Notes: generated from the sequence alone by a model not told the origin. A stretch of DNA of 64,000 nt from Metabacillus litoralis (GCF_020524045.1 NZ_JAIVKL010000007.1:62001-126000); one strand, 5' to 3'; positions 7,848 through 16,649 are shown, counted from the stretch's first letter. Numbers and translations: made by a program.

Positions 7848-9568
7848 TACGTTTAAGCTCGAATATGAATTCTTTTCATACCATTGAGTTTAAAGATGGT
7901 TTAAATTTGATTATTGGGAAACAGGCAAATCCTGATGATAAGAGCTTAGATAAAACATACAACGGTGTAGGAAAATCATTATTAATCTACATTCTGCATT
8001 TTTGCTTAGGTTCAAATAAAATTGCTCCTTTTGAAGAAAAAATACCTGGCTGGGAATTTACTTTAGAATTCTCAATAGATGGCGAATTGTATACTTCAGT
8101 ACGAAATACAACTAATCAGAGCAAAATTTTCTTAAATGGAGAAAAGTTAACTTTAGCAAAATTTAGATCAATAATGTTAGAAAAAGTCTTTGGTGTAACA
8201 GAAAAGATAAACAATCTAACTTTTAATACTTTATTCCCTAGGTTTATCAGAAGAGATAGGGAAAGCTATGTAACATATGATGCATTTATTAAAAATGAAC
8301 AAGAATACAGTAAAGTACTAAATAACTCCTTTTTATTAGGTCTTGAAACTGAATTTGTTACTGAAAAACAAAGATTACGTACATTGTTTAGGCAGACTAA
8401 AGAATTAAAGACAAATATTGAAGAGGATCCAATCATTAGGGAACATTTTAATAACAATGAAGACACAGAAATTGAAATCCTTGACTTAGAGGATAATATC
8501 GAAAGATTGAAAAATGAATTAACTGAATTCAAAATAGCTGCTAATTATAAAGATATTGAAAAAGAGGCAGACGAAAAACATTACCAATTAAAAGAGTTAG
8601 AAAATAAAAGAACTCTTATTAATAACTCCATCAAACATATAAATAAGTCTCTGGAAATAAAACCAGATTTGTCTGAGAAGAAGGTAATAAATTTATATAA
8701 TCAAGCTCAAATAGAAGTGCCTGAAATGGTAGTAAAGAAAATGGAAGAAGCTATTAATTTTCAAAAGAACCTTCTTAAAAATCGAAATAAAAGACTGGCA
8801 AGCGAAAAAATTAAAAACCATGACAAACTTAAAGAAACCGAAGAATTAATCGAAGTGGTTGGAAAAGAACTTGATAAAGCTCTCCGTTATCTAAATACAC
8901 ATGGGGCACTTGAGGATTATAATGCCTTAAATAAAAAATTAAATGATATGCAAACAAAACTTGAACGTTTAAATGAGTACCAAGAAATCTTACGAACTTA
9001 TAAAAAGAAACTAAAGGATGTACAATCTGACTTTAACACTCAGAACAATGAAACGGATAATTATATAGAGAACATTCAAGACTTACTTGAAGATATTATG
9101 ACTACTTTTAGAGACCTTTCCAAAACTTTTTATGAAAAAAAACCAGGTGGTATAAAAGTAATTAATAATGATGGTGATAATACTATAAGGTTTGACATTA
9201 TCGCTAAAATTCAAGATGATTCTTCTGATGGAGTAAATGAAGTTAAAATATTCTGTTTTGATATGACAATTTTATTATTAAAGCAGAATCATAAATTTGA
9301 GTTTCTTTTTCATGATAGTCGCTTATTTGGTAATATGGATCCGAGACAACGTTATAGTTTGCTTAAGTTGGCATATGAAAAAGTGAATAGTGAGGGTTTA
9401 CAGTACATAGCAACAATCAATGAAGATATAATACTTTCCTTTAAGGATTTAATGACTGAAGAGGAATACAAAAATATTATAGAAGATAGTACCAGACTTG
9501 TACTTACAGACGAATCTGATAAAAGTAAATTACTGGGTATTCAAGTTGATATGGATTATAATAAATAA
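7838..9568 (+). CDS. ABC-3C system SMC-like ATPase with DUF2326 domain
   Basis: This 576-residue protein is built like a short SMC/Rad50 protein. The N-terminal half of the ATPase domain has Walker A NGVGKS (residues 42-47). A long charged coiled coil spans about 165-420. The C-terminal lobe is of DUF2326 type with FLFHDS (about 489-494, Walker B region) and QYIATINED near 535. It is the sensor/motor of the ABC-3C system and overlaps the middle component by 10 bp. The related Lamassu-type systems use comparable ATPases against phages and plasmids. The terminator at 9573 closes the operon. All key ATPase motifs that can be seen are intact. Confidence 0.85.
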   Translation: MRLIRLSSNMNSFHTIEFKDGLNLIIGKQANPDDKSLDKTYNGVGKSLLIYILHFCLGSNKIAPFEEKIPGWEFTLEFSIDGELYTSVRNTTNQSKIFLNGEKLTLAKFRSIMLEKVFGVTEKINNLTFNTLFPRFIRRDRESYVTYDAFIKNEQEYSKVLNNSFLLGLETEFVTEKQRLRTLFRQTKELKTNIEEDPIIREHFNNNEDTEIEILDLEDNIERLKNELTEFKIAANYKDIEKEADEKHYQLKELENKRTLINNSIKHINKSLEIKPDLSEKKVINLYNQAQIEVPEMVVKKMEEAINFQKNLLKNRNKRLASEKIKNHDKLKETEELIEVVGKELDKALRYLNTHGALEDYNALNKKLNDMQTKLERLNEYQEILRTYKKKLKDVQSDFNTQNNETDNYIENIQDLLEDIMTTFRDLSKTFYEKKPGGIKVINNDGDNTIRFDIIAKIQDDSSDGVNEVKIFCFDMTILLLKQNHKFEFLFHDSRLFGNMDPRQRYSLLKLAYEKVNSEGLQYIATINEDIILSFKDLMTEEEYKNIIEDSTRLVLTDESDKSKLLGIQVDMDYNK

Positions 9569-9572
9569 CAGG

Positions 9573-9611
9573 AAGCACCATATACCAGTGGGGTTGTGGT
9601 GTTTATTTTTA
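9573..9611 (+). terminator. Rho-independent terminator of the ABC-3C operon
   Basis: Stem AAGCACCA/TGGTGTTT with a 16-nt loop, followed by ATTTTT. Confidence 0.65.
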
Positions 9612-9761
9612 CTCATTTTTAGTAACGATGTTAGTCCAATTACAATGTTAGAACGGTTTATTTATACATATTTGTGGTGAAACTGTACTTCATTTAGGTT
9701 AACAGGCATGATAGTTAAATAATGAGATAGGTTTTACCCTATATAGAGACATGTTTAATCC

Positions 9762-9792
9762 GCAGAGTATAGAAGTTATGCTCTGCTTTTTT
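9762..9792 (+). terminator. Hairpin with T-run upstream of the sigma factor promoter
   Basis: GCAGAGTATA pairs with TATGCTCTGC (one wobble) and is followed by TTTTTTA. It insulates the sigma factor gene from upstream transcription. Confidence 0.7.
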
Positions 9793-9804
9793 ATTGAAAT
9801 TAAT

Positions 9805-9833
9805 TGTAACCTTTTTTTCACCTCAAACGAATA
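9805..9833 (+). promoter_or_regulatory. ECF-type autoregulatory promoter
   Basis: TGTAAC (9805-9810), a 17-bp spacer and CGAATA (9828-9833) fit the SigX/SigW class of B. subtilis ECF promoters (TGTAAC-N17-CGAC for SigX). It lies 31 bp before the sigma factor start, so autoregulation is likely. Confidence 0.7.
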
Positions 9834-9864
9834 ATAGGTGAATACATAATGAGGGGGGAAAAGT

Positions 9865-10404
9865 TTGATTGATCTAAAGAACTTAGAGTCCAGTATTGTT
9901 ATCATTTATAATGAGCATTATTTAGACGTGTATAGATTTCTTGTTTGTTTTTCAGGAAATCAAAACGATGCAGAGGACATGACACAAGAAGTATTTATAC
10001 GTGTATTAAAAAACTTACCCAATTTTAATAGCGGAAACAATTTAAAAACATGGATCTTTTCCATAGCAAAACATGTAGCTGTTGATCATTATAGGAAAAA
10101 GAAATTTGCATCTGTTTTTAAAGACGGATTTTTTAAACAGTTGGAATCTGATGACAATAAGCCAGATGAAGAGTTTGAAATTAATGAAATCAAACAAATT
10201 GTACATGAGGCAATTTCGAAATTAAAACCAAAACATAGAGCAGTAGTTATACTTCGTGGAATAAATGAATTTTCCATAAAAGAGACTTCTGAAATTCTAC
10301 AATGCAGTGAATCAAAAGTTAAAGTAGATTATCACAGAGCCTTAAAAGACCTCAAAAGAAAACTGAATATTGATGCCGAGGAGGTTTTGACAAATGCAAA
10401 ATGA
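9865..10404 (+). CDS. ECF-family RNA polymerase sigma factor, SigX-like
   Basis: This is a 179-residue sigma-70 factor with only regions 2 and 4. Region 2 covers about residues 10-75 and includes DAEDMTQEVFIRVLKNLPNF. Region 4 covers about 115-170 and includes the helix-turn-helix FSIKETSEILQCSESKVKVD. Resemblance to SigX is clear in both regions. The start is TTG 9865 behind GAGGGGGGAAAAG. It is transcribed from an ECF-type promoter and overlaps the next gene by 11 bp. The partner is not a typical RsiX-type anti-sigma factor but a membrane-anchored SpoIIP-like protein. Likely role: envelope stress or cell-wall homeostasis. Confidence 0.88.
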   Translation: MIDLKNLESSIVIIYNEHYLDVYRFLVCFSGNQNDAEDMTQEVFIRVLKNLPNFNSGNNLKTWIFSIAKHVAVDHYRKKKFASVFKDGFFKQLESDDNKPDEEFEINEIKQIVHEAISKLKPKHRAVVILRGINEFSIKETSEILQCSESKVKVDYHRALKDLKRKLNIDAEEVLTNAK

Positions 10405-11299
10405 AAAAGAGATATTTGATATGATTAAAAACACCTACCCTCAAAATCCAAGTAAAGATTTTATCGTTTCAACTGAAAATAAACTTAGACAAAAGGCACG
10501 GAGTATGAAAAGGAAATCGATGGTGAAAAGATTGTCCGCCATTTCAAGTGGGGTTTTACTTTTTGTCTTTGCTTTTTCATGGATATTCTTTTTTAGTGGG
10601 AAAGATATAATTACAAAAGTTCTAAATAACGTTGGAGATCAATCATTATCATCTGCTGTTGAAGAACAAGATCCATTAGTGTTTATTTATCATTCACATA
10701 ATAATGAGTCATTTATTCCAGAGCTTAACGTAACCGACCCTAATAAAGCATTTAATGATACTAAGAATATCACATTGGTTGGGAAGGAGTTAGGTAAAGC
10801 GCTAAAAGAAAATAATATTAACACTATCATCGATGATACCGATATAACAGGAATTTTAAAAGAACGCAATTTATCGTTTGCCGACTCCTATTTGGTTTCA
10901 AGAGAAAAATTACAAAAAACATTAAATGAACATAAGAGTATAAAAATGGTCTTTGACATTCACAGGGATTCACAAAAAAAATCAGTTACAACCATAAATA
11001 TTGATGGAAAAGACTATGCAAGAGTTGTATTTGTTGTTTCTAAAACAAGTGATAATTATGAGGAGAACAGGGACTTTGCCATACTCCTTCACGAAAAGTT
11101 GGAAGAATTATATCCCGAGTTATCCAGAGGAGTTTTTGAAAAAGGTGAAAACCCTCAAAACACATATAATCAAGATCTCCAAGAAAATTCAGTACTATTA
11201 GAAATTGGCGGTGTTGAGAATACATTGAAGGAATCCTATAGAACGGCTGATGCTATTGCCGAAGCTATTAAGGAAGTTATTGAAAATAAGGAAGAATAA
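10394..11299 (+). CDS. Membrane-anchored SpoIIP-like protein, possible anti-sigma factor
   Basis: This 301-residue protein has a basic cytoplasmic N-terminus of about 45 residues, one transmembrane helix (about 48-67) and an external SpoIIP-type domain. The domain has SpoIIP landmarks: HSHNNESF (100-107), FDIHRD (187-192), YARVVFVVS (208-216) and LLEIGG (268-273). SpoIIP proteins are peptidoglycan amidases/lytic transglycosylases of engulfment. The start is ATG 10394 behind GAGGAGG, overlapping the sigma gene. Position and topology are those of an ECF anti-sigma factor, so the short N-terminus may bind the sigma factor. The usual zinc anti-sigma motif HxxxCxxC is absent. It may be a second cell-wall hydrolase rather than the sporulation SpoIIP. 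Confidence 0.75.
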   Translation: MQNEKEIFDMIKNTYPQNPSKDFIVSTENKLRQKARSMKRKSMVKRLSAISSGVLLFVFAFSWIFFFSGKDIITKVLNNVGDQSLSSAVEEQDPLVFIYHSHNNESFIPELNVTDPNKAFNDTKNITLVGKELGKALKENNINTIIDDTDITGILKERNLSFADSYLVSREKLQKTLNEHKSIKMVFDIHRDSQKKSVTTINIDGKDYARVVFVVSKTSDNYEENRDFAILLHEKLEELYPELSRGVFEKGENPQNTYNQDLQENSVLLEIGGVENTLKESYRTADAIAEAIKEVIENKEE

Positions 11300-11361
11300 C
11301 GAGGGATAGACTGATAAATGAATTATATTAACATTAGGACTGCTTGGTTAGGCAAATGAAA

Positions 11362-11396
11362 AGAACTCACAGCAAACTGTGAGTTCTGAGTTTTTA
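11362..11396 (+). terminator. Rho-independent terminator of the sigma factor operon
   Basis: Perfect 11-bp stem AGAACTCACAG/CTGTGAGTTCT followed by GAGTTTTT. Confidence 0.85.
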
Positions 11397-11596
11397 ATAC
11401 TTCACATATGGTTGGTTTAGGGTAATATTCCGTGCCGATTTTATGCCGAAATGAATTTAGTTTGCACTTTATTCTGTTTTAAAAAAACTGTTCAAACCTT
11501 GATATAAAGCCACTTCTTTATTAGTTATTTCAAGTTATTTGACCCACAACTAATCAAGTTCGAGATGGAAGGTTCAATCGGATAATATATATAATG

Positions 11597-11632
11597 AAAA
11601 AGGACTAACAAAAAAATGTTAGTCCTTTTTTC
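11597..11632. terminator. Bidirectional hairpin terminator
   Basis: AAAAGGACTAACA/TGTTAGTCCTTTT stem with A/T runs on both sides. No gene lies immediately upstream on either strand. The rest of 11300-11912 holds only a fragment of the 165-bp repeat (11841-11870). Confidence 0.7.
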
Positions 11633-11840
11633 TATTATAAACACGAAAAATCCTGAAATGTGTGCTATCCTTTTCAGTCATGTTATAGTAGATTTATTAA
11701 TGTTATTTGTGATGAGTTTTCATGAAAGAATGGATCTAATTCACCTAAAAATGCTGTGGGAACAGCATTTTCATTACATAAAGTGTATGATTTTATTAAG
11801 AAAACTTACTTGACTTTGTCGATGCTACTTACTTCGAGGC

Positions 11841-11870
11841 ATTAACAAAGTTTGCGAAAACAACCTTTAT
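11841..11870 (+). repeat. Fragment of the ~165-bp MITE-like repeat (3' end)
   Basis: The sequence AACAAAGTTTGCGAAAACAA matches the right end of the full copies such as 38779-38949. The left part is not recognisable. Confidence 0.5.
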
Positions 11871-11912
11871 TTTCACGACGATTGTTTCATACTAGTTTAG
11901 AGGATGGTTTAT

Positions 11913-12782
11913 TTGACAACAATTCAAATCGGATTAACTGGCTGGGGTGACCATGATTCTCTCTACTCAGCTACAACAAATACATCAAAAAAACTACAAG
12001 AATATGCTGCACATTTTCCTACTGTTGAAATAGATGCAAGCTTTTATGCAATTCAGCCAGAACGAAATATTAGAAAATGGTTAAAAGAAACTCCAGAACA
12101 ATTTCAATTCATTCCAAAGGCATATCAGGGAATGACAGGACATCTTCATGGTGAGCTTCCTTTTACTAGTAAAGAGGAGATGTTCAATGCTTTTATAAAA
12201 TCTGTAGAACCTTTAAAAGCTGAAAATAAACTTGCTATGGTTCTTTTTCAGTTTCCACCATGGTTTGATTGTACAAAGGAGAATGTTGCATATTTAAAAT
12301 GGTGTAGAGAACAAATGGGAGACTTTGAAGTAGCTCTTGAATTTCGAAACCGATCATGGTTTTCACCTGTTTATTACGAAAAGACTCTACAGTTCATGGA
12401 ATCAGAGAAATGGATCCATAGTATTGTTGATGAACCACAGGCAGGCGAAAGGTCAATACCAACCGTTTTACATCCGACTGATCCTAATAAAAGCCTCATC
12501 CGTCTTCATGGGAGAAATGTACATGGCTGGAACAAACCAGCTTCTGGAGAAGACTGGAGAGATGTTAGATATTTGTATCGATATAATCAAGAAGAACTAG
12601 AGCAATGGAAAGAGAATTTAGCTTTTCTTCAAAAAAATTCAAAGATGACGTACATGTTGTTTAATAATAATTCGGGTGGCGATTCTGCCGCTAATGCGAA
12701 AATGATGATAAATATCCTTGATATAAAATATTCAGGTTTGGCAGAAAAACAATTAAGCTTTTTTCCAGATGAGGAGAGGTAA
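11913..12782 (+). CDS. yunF: DUF72 family protein YunF
   Basis: This 289-residue TIM-barrel-like DUF72 protein has unknown biochemical activity. Family landmarks are IGLTGWGDHD at the N-terminus, EIDASFYAI (about 39-47), KAYQGMTGH, FQFPPWFD, ALEFRNRSW and RLHGRN near 210. The chosen start is TTG 11913, 9 bp after GAGG; an in-frame ATG at 11904 directly abuts that site and is less likely. It heads the yunF-E-D run, reading the same way as its neighbours. The yunE start lies 5 bp after its stop codon, so they are probably co-transcribed. Confidence 0.88.
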   Translation: MTTIQIGLTGWGDHDSLYSATTNTSKKLQEYAAHFPTVEIDASFYAIQPERNIRKWLKETPEQFQFIPKAYQGMTGHLHGELPFTSKEEMFNAFIKSVEPLKAENKLAMVLFQFPPWFDCTKENVAYLKWCREQMGDFEVALEFRNRSWFSPVYYEKTLQFMESEKWIHSIVDEPQAGERSIPTVLHPTDPNKSLIRLHGRNVHGWNKPASGEDWRDVRYLYRYNQEELEQWKENLAFLQKNSKMTYMLFNNNSGGDSAANAKMMINILDIKYSGLAEKQLSFFPDEER

Positions 12783-12787
12783 ATACT

Positions 12788-13612
12788 TTGGAGTGGATTA
12801 TTTTATTATTAGTTGGAATAGCTGCTGGTACACTCGGCAGTTTAGTTGGTTTAGGTGGGGGAATTATCGTTGTTCCGATGTTGCTCTCATTAGGAACTTA
12901 TTTTGCGGGTTTTGCAGATGTGTCACCACAGGTAGCAGTAGGTACATCTTTATTAGTTGTTATCTTTACAGGGCTCTCATCAACATTAACTTATATGAAG
13001 TATAAAAAAGTTGATTATAAAAGTGGCTTAATTTTCTTTATCGGAAGCGGTCCTGGTGGGATTTTAGGTGCATATGCTAATAAACTTTTTAACACAACCA
13101 CATTTTCAATTTGGTTTGGATTGTTTATGATCTTTATATCAATCATGTTAATGGTAAAAGATAAATTACCTAAAATGAAGCAAAAGCCAGGTAAGAAAAT
13201 CAGCCGTCCATATATAAATGATGAAGGACAAGAACAATTTTATTCCTTTAAGCCTGTTCCAGGGATAATAATAGCTTTTGTAGTGGGCTTTATATCAGGT
13301 TTATTTGGAATAGGTGGAGGGGCTCTTATGGTTCCTGCCATGATCTTATTATTTATGTTCCCACCACATATCGCTGTTGCAACTTCTATGTTCATTATCT
13401 TTTTATCTGCTATGATTAGCTCAATCACACATATTACTTTAGGTAATATCAATTGGTTATATGCAGCAATACTCATTCCAGGTGCTTGGTTCGGTGGAAG
13501 ATTTGGAGCGATTATTAATACAAAATTAAAAGGGAAAACAGTTGTAAATTTATTAAGAGCTGTTCTAATTATTGCCGGCTTAAAATTAATATACGAAGGT
13601 TTCTTTGGCTGA
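12788..13612 (+). CDS. yunE: TauE/SafE family sulfite exporter-like membrane protein YunE
   Basis: This 274-residue protein of the TauE/SafE family exports small anions in characterised members (sulfite, sulfoacetate). It has the internally duplicated layout of the family: GTLGSLVGLGGGIIVVPML at about 16-34 and SGLFGIGGGALMVPAMIL at about 169-186, each starting a membrane half, with about eight helices in total. The start is TTG 12788 behind GAGGAGAGG. It lies in an operon-like arrangement directly after yunF, with yunD 57 bp downstream. The substrate is not known. Confidence 0.88.
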   Translation: MEWIILLLVGIAAGTLGSLVGLGGGIIVVPMLLSLGTYFAGFADVSPQVAVGTSLLVVIFTGLSSTLTYMKYKKVDYKSGLIFFIGSGPGGILGAYANKLFNTTTFSIWFGLFMIFISIMLMVKDKLPKMKQKPGKKISRPYINDEGQEQFYSFKPVPGIIIAFVVGFISGLFGIGGGALMVPAMILLFMFPPHIAVATSMFIIFLSAMISSITHITLGNINWLYAAILIPGAWFGGRFGAIINTKLKGKTVVNLLRAVLIIAGLKLIYEGFFG

Positions 13613-13669
13613 TTCAATAATTAAAATTAAATATTGGGGAAGATAGTTTAAGTCTAAGGAGAGAGGAAC

Positions 13670-15061
13670 ATGATAGAAACCATTCACCTTTATCATACAA
13701 ATGATTTACATAGTCATTTTGAAAATTGGCCGAAAATCGTTGGTTTTTTGAAAGATAAAAGAAAGCTACACGAATTACATAATGAGGAAATGTTACTTGT
13801 GGATATTGGTGATCATGCGGATCGGTTTCATCCAATTACAGAGGCAACAAAAGGTAAAGCAAATGTGATGTTATTAAACCAACTTCATTATGATGCAGCG
13901 ACAATTGGAAATAATGAAGGAATTACTTTTGCACATGATGATTTAAATGATCTTTACCATGAAGCTGAATTTCCAGTGATTATTTCAAATTTCTATACAG
14001 AACAAGATGAACGTCCTGAATGGGTTGTGCCTTATGAAATTAAGACACTCAAGAATGGTTTTAAGGTAGCGTTTTTAGGCGTAACCGTTTTTTACGAAAA
14101 ATTCTATGAACTTCTAGGTTGGAAGGTGAAAGACCCGTTTCAAAGTCTTAATGAAGTGATTCAGCAAGTAAAAGGACAGGCAGATATGATTGTGTTACTC
14201 TCACATTTAGGAATAACTGATGATGAAATGATAGCTAATGATTTTCCAGATATTGATATTATTATCGGTGGACATACTCATCACGTACTAAAGCAGGGGA
14301 AACGAATCAACTCAACACTTGTAGCTGGTGCAGGAAAATATGGTCAATACATAGGGTATATATCTATTGAAATTAAAACAAATGAAAAACAATTAATAGA
14401 AAATAACGCAGCACTTTATTCTACAAGTGAATTACATCATTTCTGCCAAGAAACAACTGAATACTTAAATAGACTGTATAAAGATAGTGATGAAATTCTC
14501 TCTGAGGAGATTGGAGTCATAGATCATCAGCTGACAGTAGATTGGTTTCATGATTCACCTTTTCCACAATTACTAGCAAGTGCTCTTAGAGAGTGGTGTG
14601 ATGGAGAAGTGGCCATGGTGAATTCAGGTATTTTACTAGAATCCTTACCAAAGGGACGAGTAACTAGAAAAGATCTACATCGCATTTGTCCTCATCCAAT
14701 TAATCCTTGTAAAATTTACTTAAAGGGAGACGTACTAAAAGAAGTTATTCTTCAATCAAGAGACGAAAAAATGGAGCATTTACAGTTAAAAGGACTAGGG
14801 TTCAGAGGTAAAGTGATGGGAAGAATGGTGTTTGATGGGATTTCAGTAAAAACGGATATATTATCCGATGGAAAACAACATGTTACAGAAATATTAGTTA
14901 ACCATCAACCAATAAATCCAGATCGCTTATATAAAGTTGCTACATTAGATATGTTTACTTTGGGGCCACTATATCCAGAGATTAGCCATGCTGAAAAAAA
15001 GATATTTTATATGCCTGAATTATTACGTGATGTTTTAGCATGGAAGTTAGGTAAGAGCTGA
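13670..15061 (+). CDS. yunD: Metallophosphatase / 5'-nucleotidase family protein YunD
   Basis: This 463-residue two-domain protein belongs to the 5'-nucleotidase (UshA/CpdB) family. The N-terminal calcineurin-like phosphoesterase domain shows the metal motifs YHTNDLHSH (8-16), DIGDHAD (45-51), GNNE, LSHLG and GGHTHH. The C-terminal nucleotidase domain covers about 280-460. There is no signal peptide, so unlike many relatives it is probably cytoplasmic. ATG 13670 follows AAGGAGAGAGG. The likely activity is hydrolysis of nucleotides or nucleotide-like phosphoesters. The true substrate cannot be told from sequence. Confidence 0.88.
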   Translation: MIETIHLYHTNDLHSHFENWPKIVGFLKDKRKLHELHNEEMLLVDIGDHADRFHPITEATKGKANVMLLNQLHYDAATIGNNEGITFAHDDLNDLYHEAEFPVIISNFYTEQDERPEWVVPYEIKTLKNGFKVAFLGVTVFYEKFYELLGWKVKDPFQSLNEVIQQVKGQADMIVLLSHLGITDDEMIANDFPDIDIIIGGHTHHVLKQGKRINSTLVAGAGKYGQYIGYISIEIKTNEKQLIENNAALYSTSELHHFCQETTEYLNRLYKDSDEILSEEIGVIDHQLTVDWFHDSPFPQLLASALREWCDGEVAMVNSGILLESLPKGRVTRKDLHRICPHPINPCKIYLKGDVLKEVILQSRDEKMEHLQLKGLGFRGKVMGRMVFDGISVKTDILSDGKQHVTEILVNHQPINPDRLYKVATLDMFTLGPLYPEISHAEKKIFYMPELLRDVLAWKLGKS

Positions 15062-15137
15062 TAAAAATTAGACGAATAACTACACGTTTTCTTTCATATT
15101 TCATAAAGATATACCATGAAAGGAGTGTAGTTATTAA

Positions 15138-15440
15138 ATGGTTACGATGACACCTATAATCATTGAAGGAAATCAATTTACTGCGATTACAGTTGCATTA
15201 CCTAAAACAAATTTTATGGCAATTACAAATGATAAAGGATATATCATGTGTGGAGCTTTAGATGTGGCACTTTTAAATGAAAAGTTAAAAGACCGAGCAA
15301 TTATCGCTGGCCGTGCGGTTGGTGTGAGAACGATTGATCAGCTTTTGGAAGCACCACTTGAATCTGTCACATATGAAGCTGAAAACTTAGGGATTTCAGT
15401 TGGCACAAAGGGGAAAGATGCTTTACTTAAGATGTTGTAA
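15138..15440 (+). CDS. yunC: DUF1805 family protein YunC
   Basis: This 100-residue single-domain protein of the DUF1805 family is highly similar to B. subtilis YunC as I remember it, with the signature NDKGYIMCGALDVALLNEKL and GRAVGVRTIDQLLEAPLESVTYEAE. ATG 15138 follows AAAGGAGTG. Function is unknown. It follows yunD in the same direction with its own 76-bp gap. Confidence 0.88.
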   Translation: MVTMTPIIIEGNQFTAITVALPKTNFMAITNDKGYIMCGALDVALLNEKLKDRAIIAGRAVGVRTIDQLLEAPLESVTYEAENLGISVGTKGKDALLKML

Positions 15441-15520
15441 AGAGCATGATGCAGTTATAGGTAGGTTGCTTACATTGTTCAACAATAAAATTTAATAATC
15501 TTTAGAAAATGATGCGTACA

Positions 15521-15560
15521 TCCCTCCTTACATGCATAAACATAGCTTGTAAAGGAGGGA
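15521..15560 (+). promoter_or_regulatory. Hairpin sequestering the yunB ribosome binding site
   Basis: TCCCTCCTT (15521-15529) is the exact complement of AAGGAGGGA (15552-15560), which is the yunB Shine-Dalgarno sequence. The stem extends through TAC/GTA with one bulge. Translation of yunB would need the stem opened, unless transcription starts inside it. Confidence 0.5.
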
Positions 15561-15566
15561 TTAACT

Positions 15567-16313
15567 TTGGCTAAATATTTCGGTCGTCGCCGCCCTCGTA
15601 GAGGACCTTTGCCGTTTCGATATGTTTTATTGCTAACATTGGTTATTTTTATTATTTTAACTGCAGGTAGTTTTTGGGTTGTGAATAAAGAAATCAAGCC
15701 AACCTTGCTTAGAATCGCTAATCTTGAGGCATCTTCTGTTGCAACAACGATTATTCAAGAAGCCGTAAAGGAAGAAGTAATCGATACAGAACAAGCAAAG
15801 ACTTTAGTTACAACAGATAAGGATAATAACGGAGATATCAATATGATTACCCTTAATTCTAGTACTGTGAGAAATGTTCTAAGAAAAGTGACAGATAATA
15901 TCACTACAAAGCTTGAAGAAATAGAAAAGGAAAATTTCCACAGTACAGAAAAAGGAAGTCAAGAAATGGAATTAGATCATGGAATCGTTTATTCTATTCC
16001 ATTAGGTCAAATAACTGATAATGCTATTTTAAGTACGTTAGGTCCTGATATTCCGATTCGATTTTATTTAATTGGTGATGTACATTCTGATATTGTACAA
16101 ACAACAAAGGAATATGGAATTAACAGTGCCAATCATCAGGTATCGATATTTGCTGAAGTAACAGTTCAGGTTGTCATTCCTTTTGCAACAGATAAAATTA
16201 CGATCGACAATACAATTCCAGTTATTAATATTTTTGAGCCAGGTGATGTTCCAGATTATTATAATAATAGTGGGAAAGATACCCCTGCTATTGAATTACC
16301 AAAAGTTGATTAG
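15567..16313 (+). CDS. yunB: Sporulation protein YunB
   Basis: This 248-residue membrane-anchored protein matches YunB, a mother-cell (SigE-dependent) sporulation protein of unassigned role. Residues 1-18 are Arg-rich (GRRRPRRGP), followed by one transmembrane helix at about 20-42. The outer part resembles SpoIIR/YunB-type external domains, with the conserved GIVYSIPLGQITDNAILSTLGP block. The start is TTG 15567 behind AAAGGAGGGA. It is the last of the yun genes here. In B. subtilis it lies next to yunC and lytH as well, while here lytH has been separated by two transporter loci. Confidence 0.88.
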   Translation: MAKYFGRRRPRRGPLPFRYVLLLTLVIFIILTAGSFWVVNKEIKPTLLRIANLEASSVATTIIQEAVKEEVIDTEQAKTLVTTDKDNNGDINMITLNSSTVRNVLRKVTDNITTKLEEIEKENFHSTEKGSQEMELDHGIVYSIPLGQITDNAILSTLGPDIPIRFYLIGDVHSDIVQTTKEYGINSANHQVSIFAEVTVQVVIPFATDKITIDNTIPVINIFEPGDVPDYYNNSGKDTPAIELPKVD

Positions 16314-16385
16314 TTGTCATGATCCTTCTTATTTGATAGACTATGTAATGTTGAAAATCTAATATGACCAAACCACCTTATCTCA

Positions 16386-16565
16386 AGATGAGGTAGAGGA
16401 GCAATAAACATTAGTACAATATGTGAGAATGACAACGATGACCATATTGGAAAGGGTTTATTGCCGAAGTGAATGAGTACTAGTCAGGTATCATTTATTG
16501 GTATTACTTTAAATAAGGGTAATACTGTCATTATAGTTATTCTATAATGGAGGGCTACTGATCGG
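16386..16565 (+). ncRNA. Lysine riboswitch (L box) aptamer
   Basis: The conserved L-box elements occur in order: AGGTAGAGGAGC, AGTA, a GACAACGATGACC turn, GGAAAGGG, GCCGAAG, CTGTC and GGAGGGCTACTG. The first and last pair as the P1 stem. It is followed at 16590 by a strong intrinsic terminator, giving lysine-induced premature termination by the family's usual mechanism. The gene controlled is the NhaC-type transporter at 17063. Confidence 0.92.
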
Positions 16566-16589
16566 GATGGAGGATAACATGACATTATT

Positions 16590-16638
16590 CAAAAAGAGTA
16601 ATGATAGTTATTTTCTATCGTTACTCTTTTTGTTGTTC
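16590..16638 (+). terminator. Riboswitch-controlled terminator
   Basis: An 18-bp stem (16590-16607 / 16615-16632) with one mismatch and a 7-nt loop runs into a T-rich stretch. It is the expression platform of the lysine riboswitch. Confidence 0.88.
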
Positions 16639-16649
16639 ATTTTTTCGTA

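Noticed and set aside
9498-9680. 60-codon frame at the end of the ABC-3C ATPase gene
   Set aside because: It overlaps the ATPase C-terminus in another frame, crosses the terminator at 9573 and has no ribosome site.
11616-11813. 65-codon frame on the plus strand
   Set aside because: It begins inside the hairpin terminator at 11597-11632, has no ribosome site, and is Cys/Met/Phe-rich without any family resemblance.
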